From Chaetorhynchus papuensis (Eukaryota; Chordata; Aves; Passeriformes; Rhipiduridae): a stretch of 64,000 nt of DNA. The translations under genes were made by a program, and so were the position numbers. The notes under the pieces are model-generated. The model was not told where the DNA came from. It saw nothing but the letters and a program-made list of their open reading frames with translations, and searched no databases. Below are positions 1-41,559 of the stretch, one piece after another (within the stretch, counting starts at the first letter, position 1; each line of letters begins with the position of its first letter). The stretch lies in contig VWYX01000214.1 of the NCBI GenBank assembly GCA_013396525.1, forward strand, positions 186,001 to 250,000. The letters run 5' to 3'.

Positions 1-1034
1 AGCCATTCTCTGACTTCAGTGGGCTCATGACCAGAAATCATGTGGGTCACTTCAGTTTTTCTGTATGAAAACTTTTTGCCCTCTTAAAGTGCACTGAAGA
101 GGACCTGACAGATCCAAACAGGTCAGGCTCCTCCAAAACACGGCCAAGAGAGCAGCAGAACACCTCTGACCTTTCTCTTGGGAGTGCAAAGAGATAATCT
201 TGTAGTACAAAAGGGGCAGTACAAAGTAGAACGCAGCTGCACCTTTCACCTGCCTGCAAGACTCCCACAGAAGCACCACATCAATCCATGCAGAGTTAAG
301 CAGGAGGGATGCCCTAAACAGCAGGGGCTTAACCCAACTTCACTATTTAAACCTCCCAACTGCTGACAGAGAAAGAAATGCCATGGAAAGAATGCCAGCC
401 CAGACACAGCAGGCAGGGAGGAGCTCTGCTGATTTTAGCCATTAAAAATGCATTAAAAATGTTTACTAGTGAAAATGTTCTCTGCATGAAGCGTCAGCTC
501 CTTCTCCTCTCTGTGAAACTTCAACTCAAAATTTTAACAAGCGTGCAACTATCTTCTGCTGCCAGTGCCTTATTAATTTTTTGTTAATAGTGTCCTTTTA
601 GTTTCATACAGCTGTGGCAGTTTAGAAAGTGCTCCTTTCAGTGAAACAGTAATTTTAGAGAACAGGTTAAGCTTATGTACTATTACACTGATTTCAAAAC
701 AGAGCAATGAAACCAAAGAGTTTACAACATAAAACCAAAGTAACTCCTGTGACACTCCACAATTGATTACTTACACTGGGATAAGTTTTTTTAAAAAATA
801 GTTTGGAGAATGCACAGAATATCTTGATCATATTTACACAACACAGGGTTACCAGTAGCATTGTGTTTTATGACAGCAAAATGAGGAAAAGTCACTGGGT
901 CAACAGCACAAAAATGTAGAATAAGTTTTATCAAGTACCGGCTTAATTTTTTAATCATGGACTTTTTGCGATAGAAATCCATCTCAGATCAATCACTCCT
1001 GTGAATTTTACCTTTTCCTGCTTTCCTGTGTTAC
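1..1034. other. 3' intergenic flank of HIF1A, nothing recognised
   Basis: The sequence is AT-rich and unique-looking with short open frames only. A minus-strand frame ending at about 573 closes with LSKLPQLYETKRTLLTKN, which looks protein-like but has no convincing splice acceptor in phase with 1035-1215. In mammals SNAPC1 lies on this side; no SNAPC1 sequence is visible. Confidence 0.6.
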
Positions 1035-1215
1035 CTTGATAAAGCTTCCAGAGACAAGCCTTTAAGCTGTTCAAAAAGATGAATTCTTTCTGCTCTAAAG
1101 TGAAACAAGAGCGCTGCCTCCTCGCTGTCAGGTTTGCTCACTGGTGTGATAACAGGTTGAGAAGTGTAACGTCTTTGGCGAGTGGTAGTACAACACTGTC
1201 TAGGAGACTTCAGCA
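1035..1215 (-). other. Unidentified exon-like open segment downstream of HIF1A
   Basis: On the minus strand, 181 bp lie between CCTGTTCAG (acceptor-like, with a short T-rich tract upstream) and AAG|GTAACA (donor-like). One frame is open throughout and encodes a protein-like stretch with a basic part (CCTTTRQRRYTSQPVITPV) and a helical, amphipathic part (EEAALLFHFRAERIHLFEQL). I do not recognise the family. It lies about 160 bp past the predicted HIF1A cleavage site, on the same strand. It could be an exon of a neighbouring transcript, a fossil exon, or chance. Confidence 0.35.
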
Positions 1216-1374
1216 CTGAACAGGCTCAAATAATTAACAAAGAGATGTTACAATCAAAATAAGGAAGCAGTGATTTCCAATCAACTCTAAGTTAAAAAGA
1301 GAACACGGATGAACAATAACCACTAACAAAAATATAAATTATCTCATTTCTCTCAGATAACACACTCCCCAAGG

Positions 1375-2608
1375 GGGCCTGGTCCACATATAGTTTATTG
1401 ATGTAAGAAAACAATACAGTTAGTGTTAGATCCAACCACAAAGAGCAAAAAGAATGAGTGAATGAAGGTTTTGTACAGTACATATAGGAAAATAAGATGT
1501 TTGTGACAACTATATATTTCTAAATAAAAAGGCTTCTAAATATATTCAAGTTATTGAAATCTACATGAAAACATATGGATGTTAATAGCAACAAGGTGCA
1601 TAAAACCAAAACATCAAAATATTGAGCAACTCAATGATGTACTAGATAAAAGTTTGCTAACAATGCAAGATGTTTTACAATCTGCTTGAAATATCACCTA
1701 TACCACACAGGGTAAGCGAAACATTTAGATTTAAGATCATACACAATATTAGCATTAACTTCAACAACTACAGGCAGGGATTTTTTTTTTTTAAGCTGGC
1801 AAAGTGACTACTTTAAGAACATCAAACTTTCTCTAAATTGAGAATGTATCCAAATAAAATGCTGCTAGCCCTTTCCAGATAAAGCCTTTCCTTTGACTAA
1901 CCACACTCACTGAAGTCAAAAGCATAAGACAGCATTTAACAACAATTTATATTACAACGTGACTAAAATAATGACATAATCCAGGTTTAAACATGTTTTC
2001 ATAGGCAAACAAAAGATTCTTCTTAAAAACTAGTTTTTATAAATGCAGAATATATTGCATGAGGAACTGCTGGTATTTTTTAAGAAAATATATTGTGCGA
2101 TTGTGGCTACAATGCACCGCTGCAAAGCATTGTTGTTTCTTATAAAAACTATTAAAATAAAAAACTTACTTGAACATAAAGAGTAAGAGAGCACAAGTCT
2201 TCCAACTACCTATGAAAAGCAGGATGGAAGTATTGCCAGTTTTTCCTGTGTTGACATTTTACTAATGATAAGTTTTGGTGACCAACTCCCCAGCCAAAAA
2301 TAATATATTTTTTTTTTTTTAATCAGGTGCATATTTCAAAGCTGCTATTGCAAGTGTGTTTTAAATGTAATGGACTTAAAAGTGTATGTACCAAAGAATT
2401 ATAAAAATGCACTATAGTTTGAGTTATTGTTACATAAAGAACATATTAAAAAGACTGTCAAAATAAGTAGAAAGGGGATCAAAACTGAACTAACTGAATT
2501 AGTGCAGTACTGTAGCCAGGCTTCTAAAATCAGATATAGAAAATATAAATAGACTGCTTTAGGTGATGATTCACCAGTGTCCAAAAAAGGAGCAAGTTTT
2601 GTGAAAGC
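1375..2608 (-). other. HIF1A: HIF1A 3' UTR (distal end approximate)
   Basis: The sequence is A/T-rich and non-coding after the stop, about 1.2 kb long, similar to the mammalian 3' UTR length. Several AUUUA pentamers are present on the sense strand (plus-strand TAAAT near 1520, 2039 and 2547), as in unstable regulatory mRNAs. A sense-strand run of A lies at 2307-2321. The cleavage site is inferred, not seen. Confidence 0.75.
1394..1399 (-). terminator. Putative HIF1A polyadenylation signal AATAAA
   Basis: The plus strand reads TTTATT, giving AATAAA on the gene strand about 1.21 kb after the stop. I saw no other canonical AATAAA on this strand between the stop and here. Cleavage would fall at about 1370-1385. 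Confidence 0.7.
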
Positions 2609-32400
<29,792 letters not shown>

Positions 32401-32662
32401 GGCGGCGGGATGGCTTCTCCTCCCGCCGGCTCCCTGGATGAGAGGCGGCCGCGGCTCCAATGGCCGCCGCGGGGCGCGGGGAGATGGCGGCGCTGGCCGG
32501 GAAGGGGCCGGGTCTGGGGCCGCGCGGGCTCAGAGCATCGGGGCACAGGCTGCGGAGAGGTGCGGGCGCCGGCGGGCGCGGCAGCAGCGGCGGCGGGGGC
32601 GGCGCGGAGCCCGGCTGCGCCAGTGAGGAGCGGCGGCGCGGCCCGGCCCCTGCGCGCGGGGT

Positions 32663-32680
32663 CAGCTGAGCGCTCAGCTG
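32663..32680. repeat. Perfect 18-bp palindrome in the HIF1A promoter
   Basis: CAGCTGAGCGCTCAGCTG is identical to its own reverse complement. It contains two CAGCTG E-boxes flanking AGCGCT, about 265 bp upstream of the ATG. It may be a dimeric bHLH site or an RNA hairpin in the leader. Confidence 0.9.
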
Positions 32681-32697
32681 GGCGGGGGCCGGCGCCT

Positions 32698-32703
32698 CAC
32701 GTG
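32698..32703. promoter_or_regulatory. CACGTG E-box with embedded hypoxia-response core
   Basis: The sequence CTCACGTGCGG includes the palindromic E-box CACGTG and ACGTG, the RCGTG core bound by HIF-1/ARNT, about 300 bp upstream of the start codon. It could also bind MYC/MAX or USF. Function is inferred from the motif only. Confidence 0.5.
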
Positions 32704-32781
32704 CGGCGCTGTGTGCGGGGCGGGCCCGGGCCCGGGCGGCCCCACACGGGCCCCGCAGCGCCCGCCGGCGGGGGATCGGCA

Positions 32782-32813
32782 CGGCCCGGCCCGGCCCGGC
32801 CCGGCCCGGCCCG
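32782..32813. repeat. (CGGCC)n short tandem repeat with G-quadruplex potential
   Basis: Six tandem CGGCC units lie about 380-410 bp upstream of the start codon. On the gene strand this gives six GGG runs separated by CC, matching the G3N1-7 quadruplex pattern. Confidence 0.85.
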
Positions 32814-32980
32814 TGCGGATCCTGCAACAGATCGCACCCCTGTGGGCACAGAGCGAGGAGTTAGCGCCTTTTGTTTTTTCCTTCTTTTTTTCCTTTCTCA
32901 CGTAACTTTGTTCAATGCTTTGACTCCGCTGCCTTTCCCAAAGGGGTCGTAGTACTAGAACCCTCCCAAGACGTTTACAA

Positions 32981-33402
32981 TCATAGAGTCATCGAGGTTG
33001 GAAGAGACCTTCAGGATCATCCAGGCCAAGCATCCACCTGGCACTGCCCCTGTGGCCCCTGAAGCACATTACCCGGCGCTTCTTAAACACCTCCAGGGAT
33101 GGTGACTCCACCCCGCCCGGCCAGCCTATTCCAATGCCTGACCACCCTAACAGTGAAATTTTTATTTTCTAATATTTAATCTGAATCTCCCCTCTCTCAG
33201 CTTAAGGCCGTGTCCTCCTCTCCTCTCACTGCAGCCACGGCAGCAGAGACCAGTCCCCACCTCCCTACAACTTCCTCTCTGGGAGTTTTAGAGAGCTATG
33301 AAGCCCCCCTGAGCGTCCTCTTCTCAAGACTAAGAAAACCCAGCTCCCGCAGCCACTCCTCACAATGTTTTCTAGTCCATTTCCAGTTAAAGGGTTCAGA
33401 AC
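32981..33402 (-). mobile_element. Diverged CR1 LINE 3' fragment upstream of the HIF1A promoter
   Basis: The tail TCATAGAGTCATCGAGGTTG is followed by GGAAGAGACCTTCAGGATC and ATCCAGGCCAAG, then CACCTCCAGGGATGGTGACT. The internal sequence resembles a different, older CR1 subfamily from the other copies. It marks the upstream edge of the CpG island about 160 bp away. Confidence 0.85.
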
Positions 33403-34299
33403 CTCACATTAATTAAAGGGAACAGACAGCTCCACGGCCGGACAGCCCAGAAGGGGAACAGGCAGATAATTAAGCACATTTCGAGCAAGTTTTACAACTT
33501 CCCAAACCCCAACCAAACCTAACAGCAGAGCCAGGAGGCTGGAGCAGGGCGGTGCTGATGCCCTGCGACCCCACTGCCTTCCCTGCTACCCACCCAGGCT
33601 GGCCCAAATCCAATGCCATCATCCCGGTGCCTGTGTCCAATTTTCTCTCCCTCCTCCCCCTGCGGCAAGCCTGGCCTCAAGTACTGCTCACCTGAGAGCC
33701 CCAGGATCTCCTGCTAACCTTGGCTGGCCCTGGAGGCTCCACAGGAGGGGCTGGACAGAGGACACCTGGCACTGACACAGCCATGGAGGCGAGTGGCCCC
33801 TTGGATCAGGAGCCAGGACACAGCCATGGGGGAGCAGGGAGAGGAAAACTGGGGGCAGAGCCCACACATTTAAAGTTAAAAGCCTTAGCTCTGTACTCTT
33901 AGCTCAGGGTCATGTGTGTGAGCACTCTGGCGAGGCAGGGAAGGCACAGTTCCAGGCGGAGCAACCCCACGGAGCTCAGCAGTTCCTTTACATCTTGTGG
34001 GCTCCCTCTAGCAAGGGCTTCAAGTGACCATCTGGAGCTGAACCTTACGAGACTACTCAGTTTGCAGCTCAGCGGTAATGATGCCTTCAAAAAAAAGCAG
34101 CTTTGACAGGCATAAGTGACATTCTTGCGCTGCTGTGTGCTCGCGTGGTGACGTAAGAAACACCTGCAGGGCAAAGTGATGGTGTTTCAGTACTGCACCT
34201 TCCTAACACTTCTGCTGTGGATTCCCAACTTCCAGGTAACAAGCAGTTGTTTTTTGCATTCAGTCATGAGTGTTCTGTGTTTGGGGGGGGGGTTATCTG

Positions 34300-34342
34300 T
34301 TTATTTATTCATTCATTCATATTTTTTTTATTTATTTATAAG
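34300..34342. repeat. (TTTA)n / (ATTC)n simple repeat
   Basis: TTTATTTATTCATTCATTCA is followed by a T-run and TATTTATTTATA, about 1.9 kb upstream of the HIF1A start codon. A run of nine G lies just before it (about 34281-34291). Confidence 0.9.
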
Positions 34343-35898
34343 AAGAAGAATTAAAAAGCAGTGTCCGTGACATTTGATAGCAATCATGAGTTCCTCTATG
34401 AAAGGGATTGCTTCTGCCTGCGGCAGTCAGATACACAGAAGAGGCACAGGTGTTTCTGACTCCTTTTATTCCTTCAAGGTTTTCCATCCAAACATGGACA
34501 AAGCCCAGCTCTACTTTGCTTATGAGCTGTGACAACATGATAGCCCGTGGCAGTGTGGCTGTGAACTACTGATATTTCTGTTGTTCTGTGCTCACTGGAG
34601 CCTCAAGAAGAAAAACAATCTAAGCAGAACTCAACCTTGAGTGTCTTGCATAAGTACCAAGAAGCCTTCCCCAAGGGCTCACAGACAACTTTATCAAAAT
34701 GAGGTTTAGGCAGCTGAAACATAGGAAGAAATTCAGTCATGCACTGCAGCTGTGCAATATTTCAGTCTGTTCACAGAGTCACCATAACAGCCCCTAGAAA
34801 ATTTTCTGGATAAATGGGGGGGATCTCCTGGCGGGTGCAGAAATGACAAGGCCAGCTCAGTGCCACCTTCCCCATCAGAGCCCCTGGAACGCATTGGGGG
34901 AGTTTTGGTGGTGAAGTGGTGATAACAGAGGAACTTCCATGCCTTAGAGGAGGCTGGTGCAACTCAGAGCAGCCATTGCAGCTTCTCTAATCTGAGTGTG
35001 AGGTTGAAGTGGTTCCTGGCGAGCCTGGCACACTTGAAAGTGAAAGCCTCTTCTGCACTTCGACTGCAGTCTCAGTGCCCTTCAAAGACCGAGAGGCACT
35101 TGATGTGGTCTGGACCAGGGACTGCCCAGTTGTAACCTACAAAACCCACCTTACCCTACCCAATAAGACCTTATTTTCAGTCCTGTCACTCTTTGAATGA
35201 TAAATTTAGTGCCTATAAGCATGGGTGTCTTAGGATCCACTTGTGCACCTTTATTACCACTATCCAAATTCACACAGTCAAAAGGGCTTCTCATTGAGTA
35301 TTCTCACATGAGGTTCTGATCACTTTAAATCACTTGGGCACAACGGCTCGAGATGTGTTAGTGACCCCTGAGTAAAAATCACTGGAGAAAAATCCCAGTC
35401 TACACTTTGCTAATGCTGCTCAAATGATTGTTCAAAGATATCAGACTTCCCAGCATGAACTGTCTGGGAAGCTGTGAGTAAGTGTTGTGGTCTCCTTACG
35501 AGACACATTTCTTTCATGCCAAACATGCTTACCCCAAGCTCATAATAAAGAATAATGCTTCAAAACCCAGCTGTGTTTCAGAAGGGTGTTAGTGGAAACT
35601 TGTAGTGCAATTAAGCATTTCATACTGTAGCAGCTCTTGAGAGATATTAAGCAAATGCTCTCCCTCACACACATCCTCCCCTTTATTAAACTTTTGCGTC
35701 ACTCCTCTGAAATTCTACATATACACTTTCTTTCCCGCTTTCCCAGTGGCTGATAACAGAAACTTATTACAGTATATGATGCTTTAGTCACTTTTCTTGA
35801 CCTTTATTGCTGCTCTAAGTTCATACTCCAGCTTACGTTAGAGAACTTCCTGAATACAATGGTGTTTGCATATGACTAATTAGGGCAAATGCACAAGC

Positions 35899-35911
35899 TG
35901 ATGAGTCAGCA
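35899..35911. promoter_or_regulatory. AP-1 / NF-E2 / NRF2-sMaf type binding site
   Basis: TGATGAGTCAGCA matches the T-MARE consensus TGCTGAGTCAGCA at 12 of 13 bases and contains an exact TGAGTCAGCA CNC-sMaf motif. It lies about 3.5 kb upstream of the HIF1A start codon, at the edge of a CG-rich patch (35910-36005). Enhancer function is an inference. Confidence 0.5.
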
Positions 35912-38713
35912 AACGGCTCGGCGAGGACAGCGGCAGCGACTCGGCGGCAGAACAAGCCGGGGTGAAGATGTGAGAAGTGCTCCTGCCTGTGGCTTCGGAT
36001 CTGTTTGCTGACGAGCCAGGTGTCACCGGGATGGACTCTGTAGGCATTTACTCTCAGGATCCAAATGCATCCCCATCAATAATGACTGTCAAAACTTCTG
36101 ACCTCAGTGGGAAGAAATCAGGGGTTTAATTAAGGCATCTTCCCTCCCGAGAACACTCACCATTTCTGAGCAGGGACTCACCGGGCAGAGGGTGTTAAAG
36201 AGAAGCTCCATTTATCTCTCTGGAGCTGGCATCTCACATCACAGGGGTGTCACAAACAGCCTGCCCTCAGCACTGGTTTTCCTGGGCTTTTGCTTCATTG
36301 TACAGCTTCACTGTACATTGTACAGGGAGTTAATACTCATTGGTTCAATAATTAGGCTATAATGAAGGGTACATTCTAGTCTATCAATATTTGACAAAAA
36401 AACCTGTCTTGCTCACAGCACCACTGTGGAGTGTTGATTTGACAGAGGAATGCCACGAGGTCTCAAATGCTGTGCAGACCCAGGGCTCTGTGACACGGGC
36501 TAATGGTTGTTACTACAACTTACTTTGCTTAACAGTGCAAGAACCTGAGATGTGTGGTGGTCAACTCATTTCACAATAGAAAAATAAACTGAAATTTGAA
36601 TCAAATTCAAACCCAACCACTGGCATTGGAAGCCGAATGCTGCTGTTTCTCAAATACAAAATATTGTCTGAAACAAGAGTACGTGATGGGAGACACAATC
36701 TCCCTTTGGCAACTGTTGTTTCCTCTGGTCTTTTCTAACCTCAGTACTTCTTCTCTCCTTCTTGTGCCAAGATCTTGTTTATCTTTCCTTTCGCATCTGC
36801 ACAATCCACGTTTTTTAAACTATGACCACCTCTTCAAGCCTGCTTGGGTAAGTGTACACTTAGACATTTGGAAATACTCTCTGGATTGTTATTTCTATAC
36901 AGGTACCCCAATATGGTAACAAATTCCACAGTATAATAAAAGCACTATGTCCAATTCAGTGCAATTAGCTTTGGGGAAGGATTTTCTACTCATGAAAGGA
37001 GTTTAACAGATGAAAACGTAAGGCAAGCAGACACTCAGCAGGCTACACTGTACAGTTTCACCAGTCAGCTGCATCCTGCCTATCCCAGGTCCCTCCTGAG
37101 CAGATACTGCCAATTGCACAATGGTTTTCCTGATGTGGACAAAAACCAGCATGGCATTTTAAAATTGTCCTTACAGAAAAGATGGGTTTGTGGTCAAAGC
37201 ACTGAACGAGGACTCTGGGGGCCAAGGTTTGGATCCAGGCTTCCTGTAGGACTCTACACAACTCACTTAGAGAAAGGCTTTCTGATGTCACTGCTTTGCC
37301 ACAGTCTGAGTGGAGGCATTCACTGCGTGCCATGCACCAAGACCAGCTCCCCATGCAGCAAACTGGCAGATCTGGATCCCTCAGGAACCTGCTGAGGAGG
37401 GAGCAACTGTGAAAATCACAATGTAAATACAGAAAAAATGGAGTGCTGCCTTGTCAAAACCAGGTCCAGGTTTTGGCTCTCAAGATGTATCTGTGCTCAG
37501 GATCCCCATCTGGTGACTCCACCCTCCAGCAAAGCACAGCGATGGGACTTTGAAAGAGCAGCTGAAGTCTGAGGGCTGAAATGTTCTTTTGGAGGTCAGA
37601 GATGCTTGTTCAGCCTCTGTCCTGTCCAGCTCAGACCAAGGTTTGGCAACAACTTGGGAAAAGCTTCCCTTTTTCTCTCCTCTGGGAACTGTTTTGATTT
37701 AGCCCCTGAAGTGCTATTTCCAGAGGAATGCTTGGGACATGAAGAAGCTGAGTTTAAATCTTCCCACCAAACCAAGCAAAAGAGATTTGGGCAGAGCTTT
37801 CCCTGCTCAGAGTGCCTGAACAGTGGTTTTGGTGTTTCTCAGTGTGATCCTGAGTACTCCTGAGCTTACCAAGCGCTGTTTTCATGTCCATCAGTCTCAC
37901 TGTGTGAGATGCAGACACAACCAGCTCCCTTCCTCCCCTGCTCTGCCCACACACTCCAAGCATAGCTTTCTTGCGAGGCTGTGGTGACCAGGGCAGCACA
38001 GTCTGTCATCACAGCGGGAAGCAGGACACTGGCTGGTTCTCCTTGTGACCAACAAAGTGGTTTTAACCCACATCTCTGGAGCCAGCAGGACACTCCCCGT
38101 ATGCCAATCAGCCCATAGCACCTCAGACTTACCGGGCTAGTTTTACTTTCTTCTTTGCACTGCTTCCCTTTTGAAGGCACTACAAACACAAGTGAAATGC
38201 TTTGAGGACGGGGAAGGGAAGCCAGATGAGCAGCCAGCAGGAGCAGCCTGAATGGGGTGACAGTCTTTGCATAAGTTATAACCCAGAGCAGAGGGAATAT
38301 GCCTTTCTCAGAAGAAGTGGTTTCAATTTCATGCAGATTTCTGACTCCTACAGATAGTTATGATCCACAGGAGCATTCAGAAAGAGTTTTCTTTTTCCTT
38401 CTTTTGATCCTTTTCATCCCTCCTACAAAGCCCTTTGTTATTTTACAGCCTGGACCACAAGTTTCTCACACAGAGCAAGAAAGAGTCCAAAATAAATTGA
38501 AAGATGGAATTAAATGGACTGCACTTGTAATGAAAATGTAAAGGTGACTAAGCTCATTTACCTGATGCAACACAACAAAGTTTCGAATTCTGATTGAATT
38601 TTTTCCTGTTTTGACATTAAAACACACTTTCTTTCCAATTATACAGTTTCTTAAGTGTTTCTGCCTAACATTTCCCCAACTTGGATCTAGCTAAAAGACA
38701 AAGGGCTTGAGGT

Positions 38714-38738
38714 TTTATTTGTTTGTTTGTTTGTTTTC
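38714..38738. repeat. (GTTT)n simple repeat
   Basis: About five GTTT units in the intergenic region. Confidence 0.9.
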
Positions 38739-41559
38739 CCAGCAACACAGTAGAAAATGCAGTGCAAGCTTTAATGACTATGTCTGTTTTAACATGCCTT
38801 TTGGAGGACTGTAGGCATTTATGGGGGAACAAGGTGATTAACATATTACTTGGGCATGCAAAGACAAGTTCCAAGCAGCTGTCTTTCTTCTCTTGATATG
38901 GCAACACAATCGTTAAAACAATGCCTTCTTATATCTTTCTTTTTTTCCTCTCTGTGTTCACAGACCACTCAAGTTGCTTGTTTAAGCCAAAGCTTTAAGA
39001 GCTCGCCAAATTTTATGGACCAGTAATTTCTCTCTCAAACACACTGTTCCCCCTTACTTATTTGAAGTAGCAAAATAAAAATCAATACCTCAATCCCTTT
39101 AAGGAAATGTTGAATTCAAGAGCTCCCACGTTCTCATTTCATCCTCTAAATAAATTACTTCTATAGTACATCCATTTTTCTTCCAGACTTTCTAGATTTT
39201 CCACCTATTAATCTAGAACCTTCGTGGTTCTTCACATTAATCTCACCTTCACGGATGTGGTCAGAGGTGGGTTTAGCTGATCCAGCCCACTGTGAGAGGC
39301 GTCAGGTACCCCTGAAAAATCTGGGAAGCACAAGCAAATGGAGGAAGGATCCTGCTGCATCGCTTCCTACCTTGCAGAAGTCCAGGTGGATAGGTGAGGG
39401 GGGATGCCCAAACCGGTGTTTCTAAATCACAGGGTCAAGGAGCCAATCGTTGCTCTAGGCAGAAACAAGCACTTTGCCAGCTTGATAACAACAGAGCTGA
39501 GACACAGATTACAGTTCCTTTAATTTTCTTCCAGTTAATTAAATGATCAATTGCAGCGCTGGCTTTCAGCCCTGGCAGTGCCAGCTGAAATGAGCTCTCC
39601 AGATTCTGAGAGGGTAATCAATAGGCATCATTTGCAGCAGCGTTGTGGGGTTTTATTTTAAAGCCAGATATTAAAAAGCAGAGGCAACATACTGCTGTTA
39701 TTCACAGCAAACTCAGATCTTCTCCGGCCCCCAAAAAATTCCCAGTGAAGGGAAGAATGGCACAAGTAGTTACAGCTTTAGCTTGCATTGTGTTTTCACT
39801 TCTCTGCTTACCATAGACTTCCTGCATGACCACAGACAAAACACTCAGGTCCAGATATGCAAAGGTATCCAGGCAGCTGAGATAAAAATCAGTTGGACCT
39901 AGATACATAAATAGTCTGTGGATCTGGTCCTTTGGAAAGGAGACTGAGTTCTCCACTTAGGAATGGTGTAATAGGTACTTTCCAGCAGAACTGCAACAAC
40001 TCCTGGCACAAAAAGCCAAGGCCAAGTAAGAGCTGAGGATGGGCAGCGACTGAACAGCTCCAGGTATTTGGCCAAAAAGCAGCATCTGAGCATTCTGCCT
40101 GGTGTCTTCTCCTTAGTGCTACCCACCTTAGCCAGCAGCAAGAGAGGCCAGCATAACCTTTGATGGCTTTCCAGCTGTTTCTCAGTTCAAACTCTCCATT
40201 ACTTTAGCTGGAGATGCTGTGGAGTGCAGGAAGGATGAAGTGTGAGGCAGTGAACAAGGACCACCAGTGCTGGGTTGTCAGAGCACTTTGGCAGGTGATA
40301 AAATCAGAAAAAGTAATATAATGGAGACATAGAATGGGCTGGGGGCATTCCTATATTGTTAATGAGGAATTAGGCAAGGTTCTGATAGGAACTAATAAGC
40401 CCAGCATTTCAGAACCCAGGAAACCCCTCGGTTTATATGCCAAAAGATGTCAACACAGGATGGAAGGAGTTTGCCAAGGAACTGAGTAAGCAAAATTCAG
40501 AACCATAATGACAAAGTTGGTGCATCAAACCTCACTTTGCTATCTGAGATCACGTGTTAAATAATGAAATGTTCATCAGTAAGAGGCAACTCATGAGCGT
40601 GGGAAACAAAGGTTTGTAGGAACTTGATCTAGATAAGAATGACCACAGACCTCACCATTTTCAGAACCAAATGAAAATTTGTTTATGCTGACTGCTTTTG
40701 CTCAGGGCAAGCCTTTAGTACATATAGGTATTCATGCACCCAGCAGAGAGAGACACATGAGCTATCAATTTTTGTTTTTTCCCGGTGTCTTGGGAACAAG
40801 AAAAAAAGGTGGCTCATGGATGTAATTTTCATTTTCAGTTGAAAAGCCCTTGGTTCATCACGAACAAAGCACATCATCAAAAAAATGGATGGTAAGGTCA
40901 GAAACCAGTTAAATTTCATCACCATTTCGAGGCTTTGTTTTTAAAAATGCAAGAGGATTGTAGCAATAGCATCTCTACTACTCATTTATTTTACTAGAAC
41001 TGTTACGCAAAACCGAGAGAAGGCAGCACTGCTGCAATCTCCCCCAGGTAAAAGCAAGTGTAGGCCTGAGTACAGCAGCTCGTGGATTATTGATAGGACC
41101 AGCAGCCAAACAACTTCTCCCAAAGCAGCAGAAAAGAAATCTAATTGCAGGAGTAGAGCATGTGTTTCTGAGAGGGAAGGATCCATTCTGGTGTAACAGG
41201 AACACTTTTGAAAAGTTTTAAATTCATATAAGCTTGAAAATAAAACAAACAAAAATCAACCACTTAGGGAATCACCTCAGTGACAACTGAGGCTCCTCTC
41301 CAGCCAGCCTGGCTGGCTGAGCAGTGCCCCTTACGTGGCATCTTGGTGTGACCTTCCTTCCCCACAGGTATTGATGCCTTAGGTTTTAACTTTTATATTT
41401 TTCAAATCCTGCACTGCCCAGTGTGTAACTCTGAAGTTTCCTGTAGCCTGTTCATTTCTGCTCTCTCGTGCTGGGCAGACACAACAAAGCCTCTCCGGGC
41501 CTGCTCTCCAAGGACACCCAGACCATCCTAGGCCCAAAAAGTAGAAACCAAAGAGCCTC

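Larger units (their letters stand above)
33403..41559. other. Intergenic region upstream of HIF1A, no coding gene recognised
   Basis: 8.2 kb of mostly unique sequence. It includes simple repeats and a short CG-rich patch with an AP-1/CNC-type site at about 35.9 kb. Open frames are short and overlapped on the opposite strand. No PRKCH kinase exon or other known family is seen. Confidence 0.7.

Noticed and set aside
32458..32460. Upstream in-frame start for HIF1A
   Set aside because: The codon is TTG, not ATG. The ATG at 32400-32398 has a strong Kozak context and gives the expected MDSPGG N-terminus of avian HIF1A.
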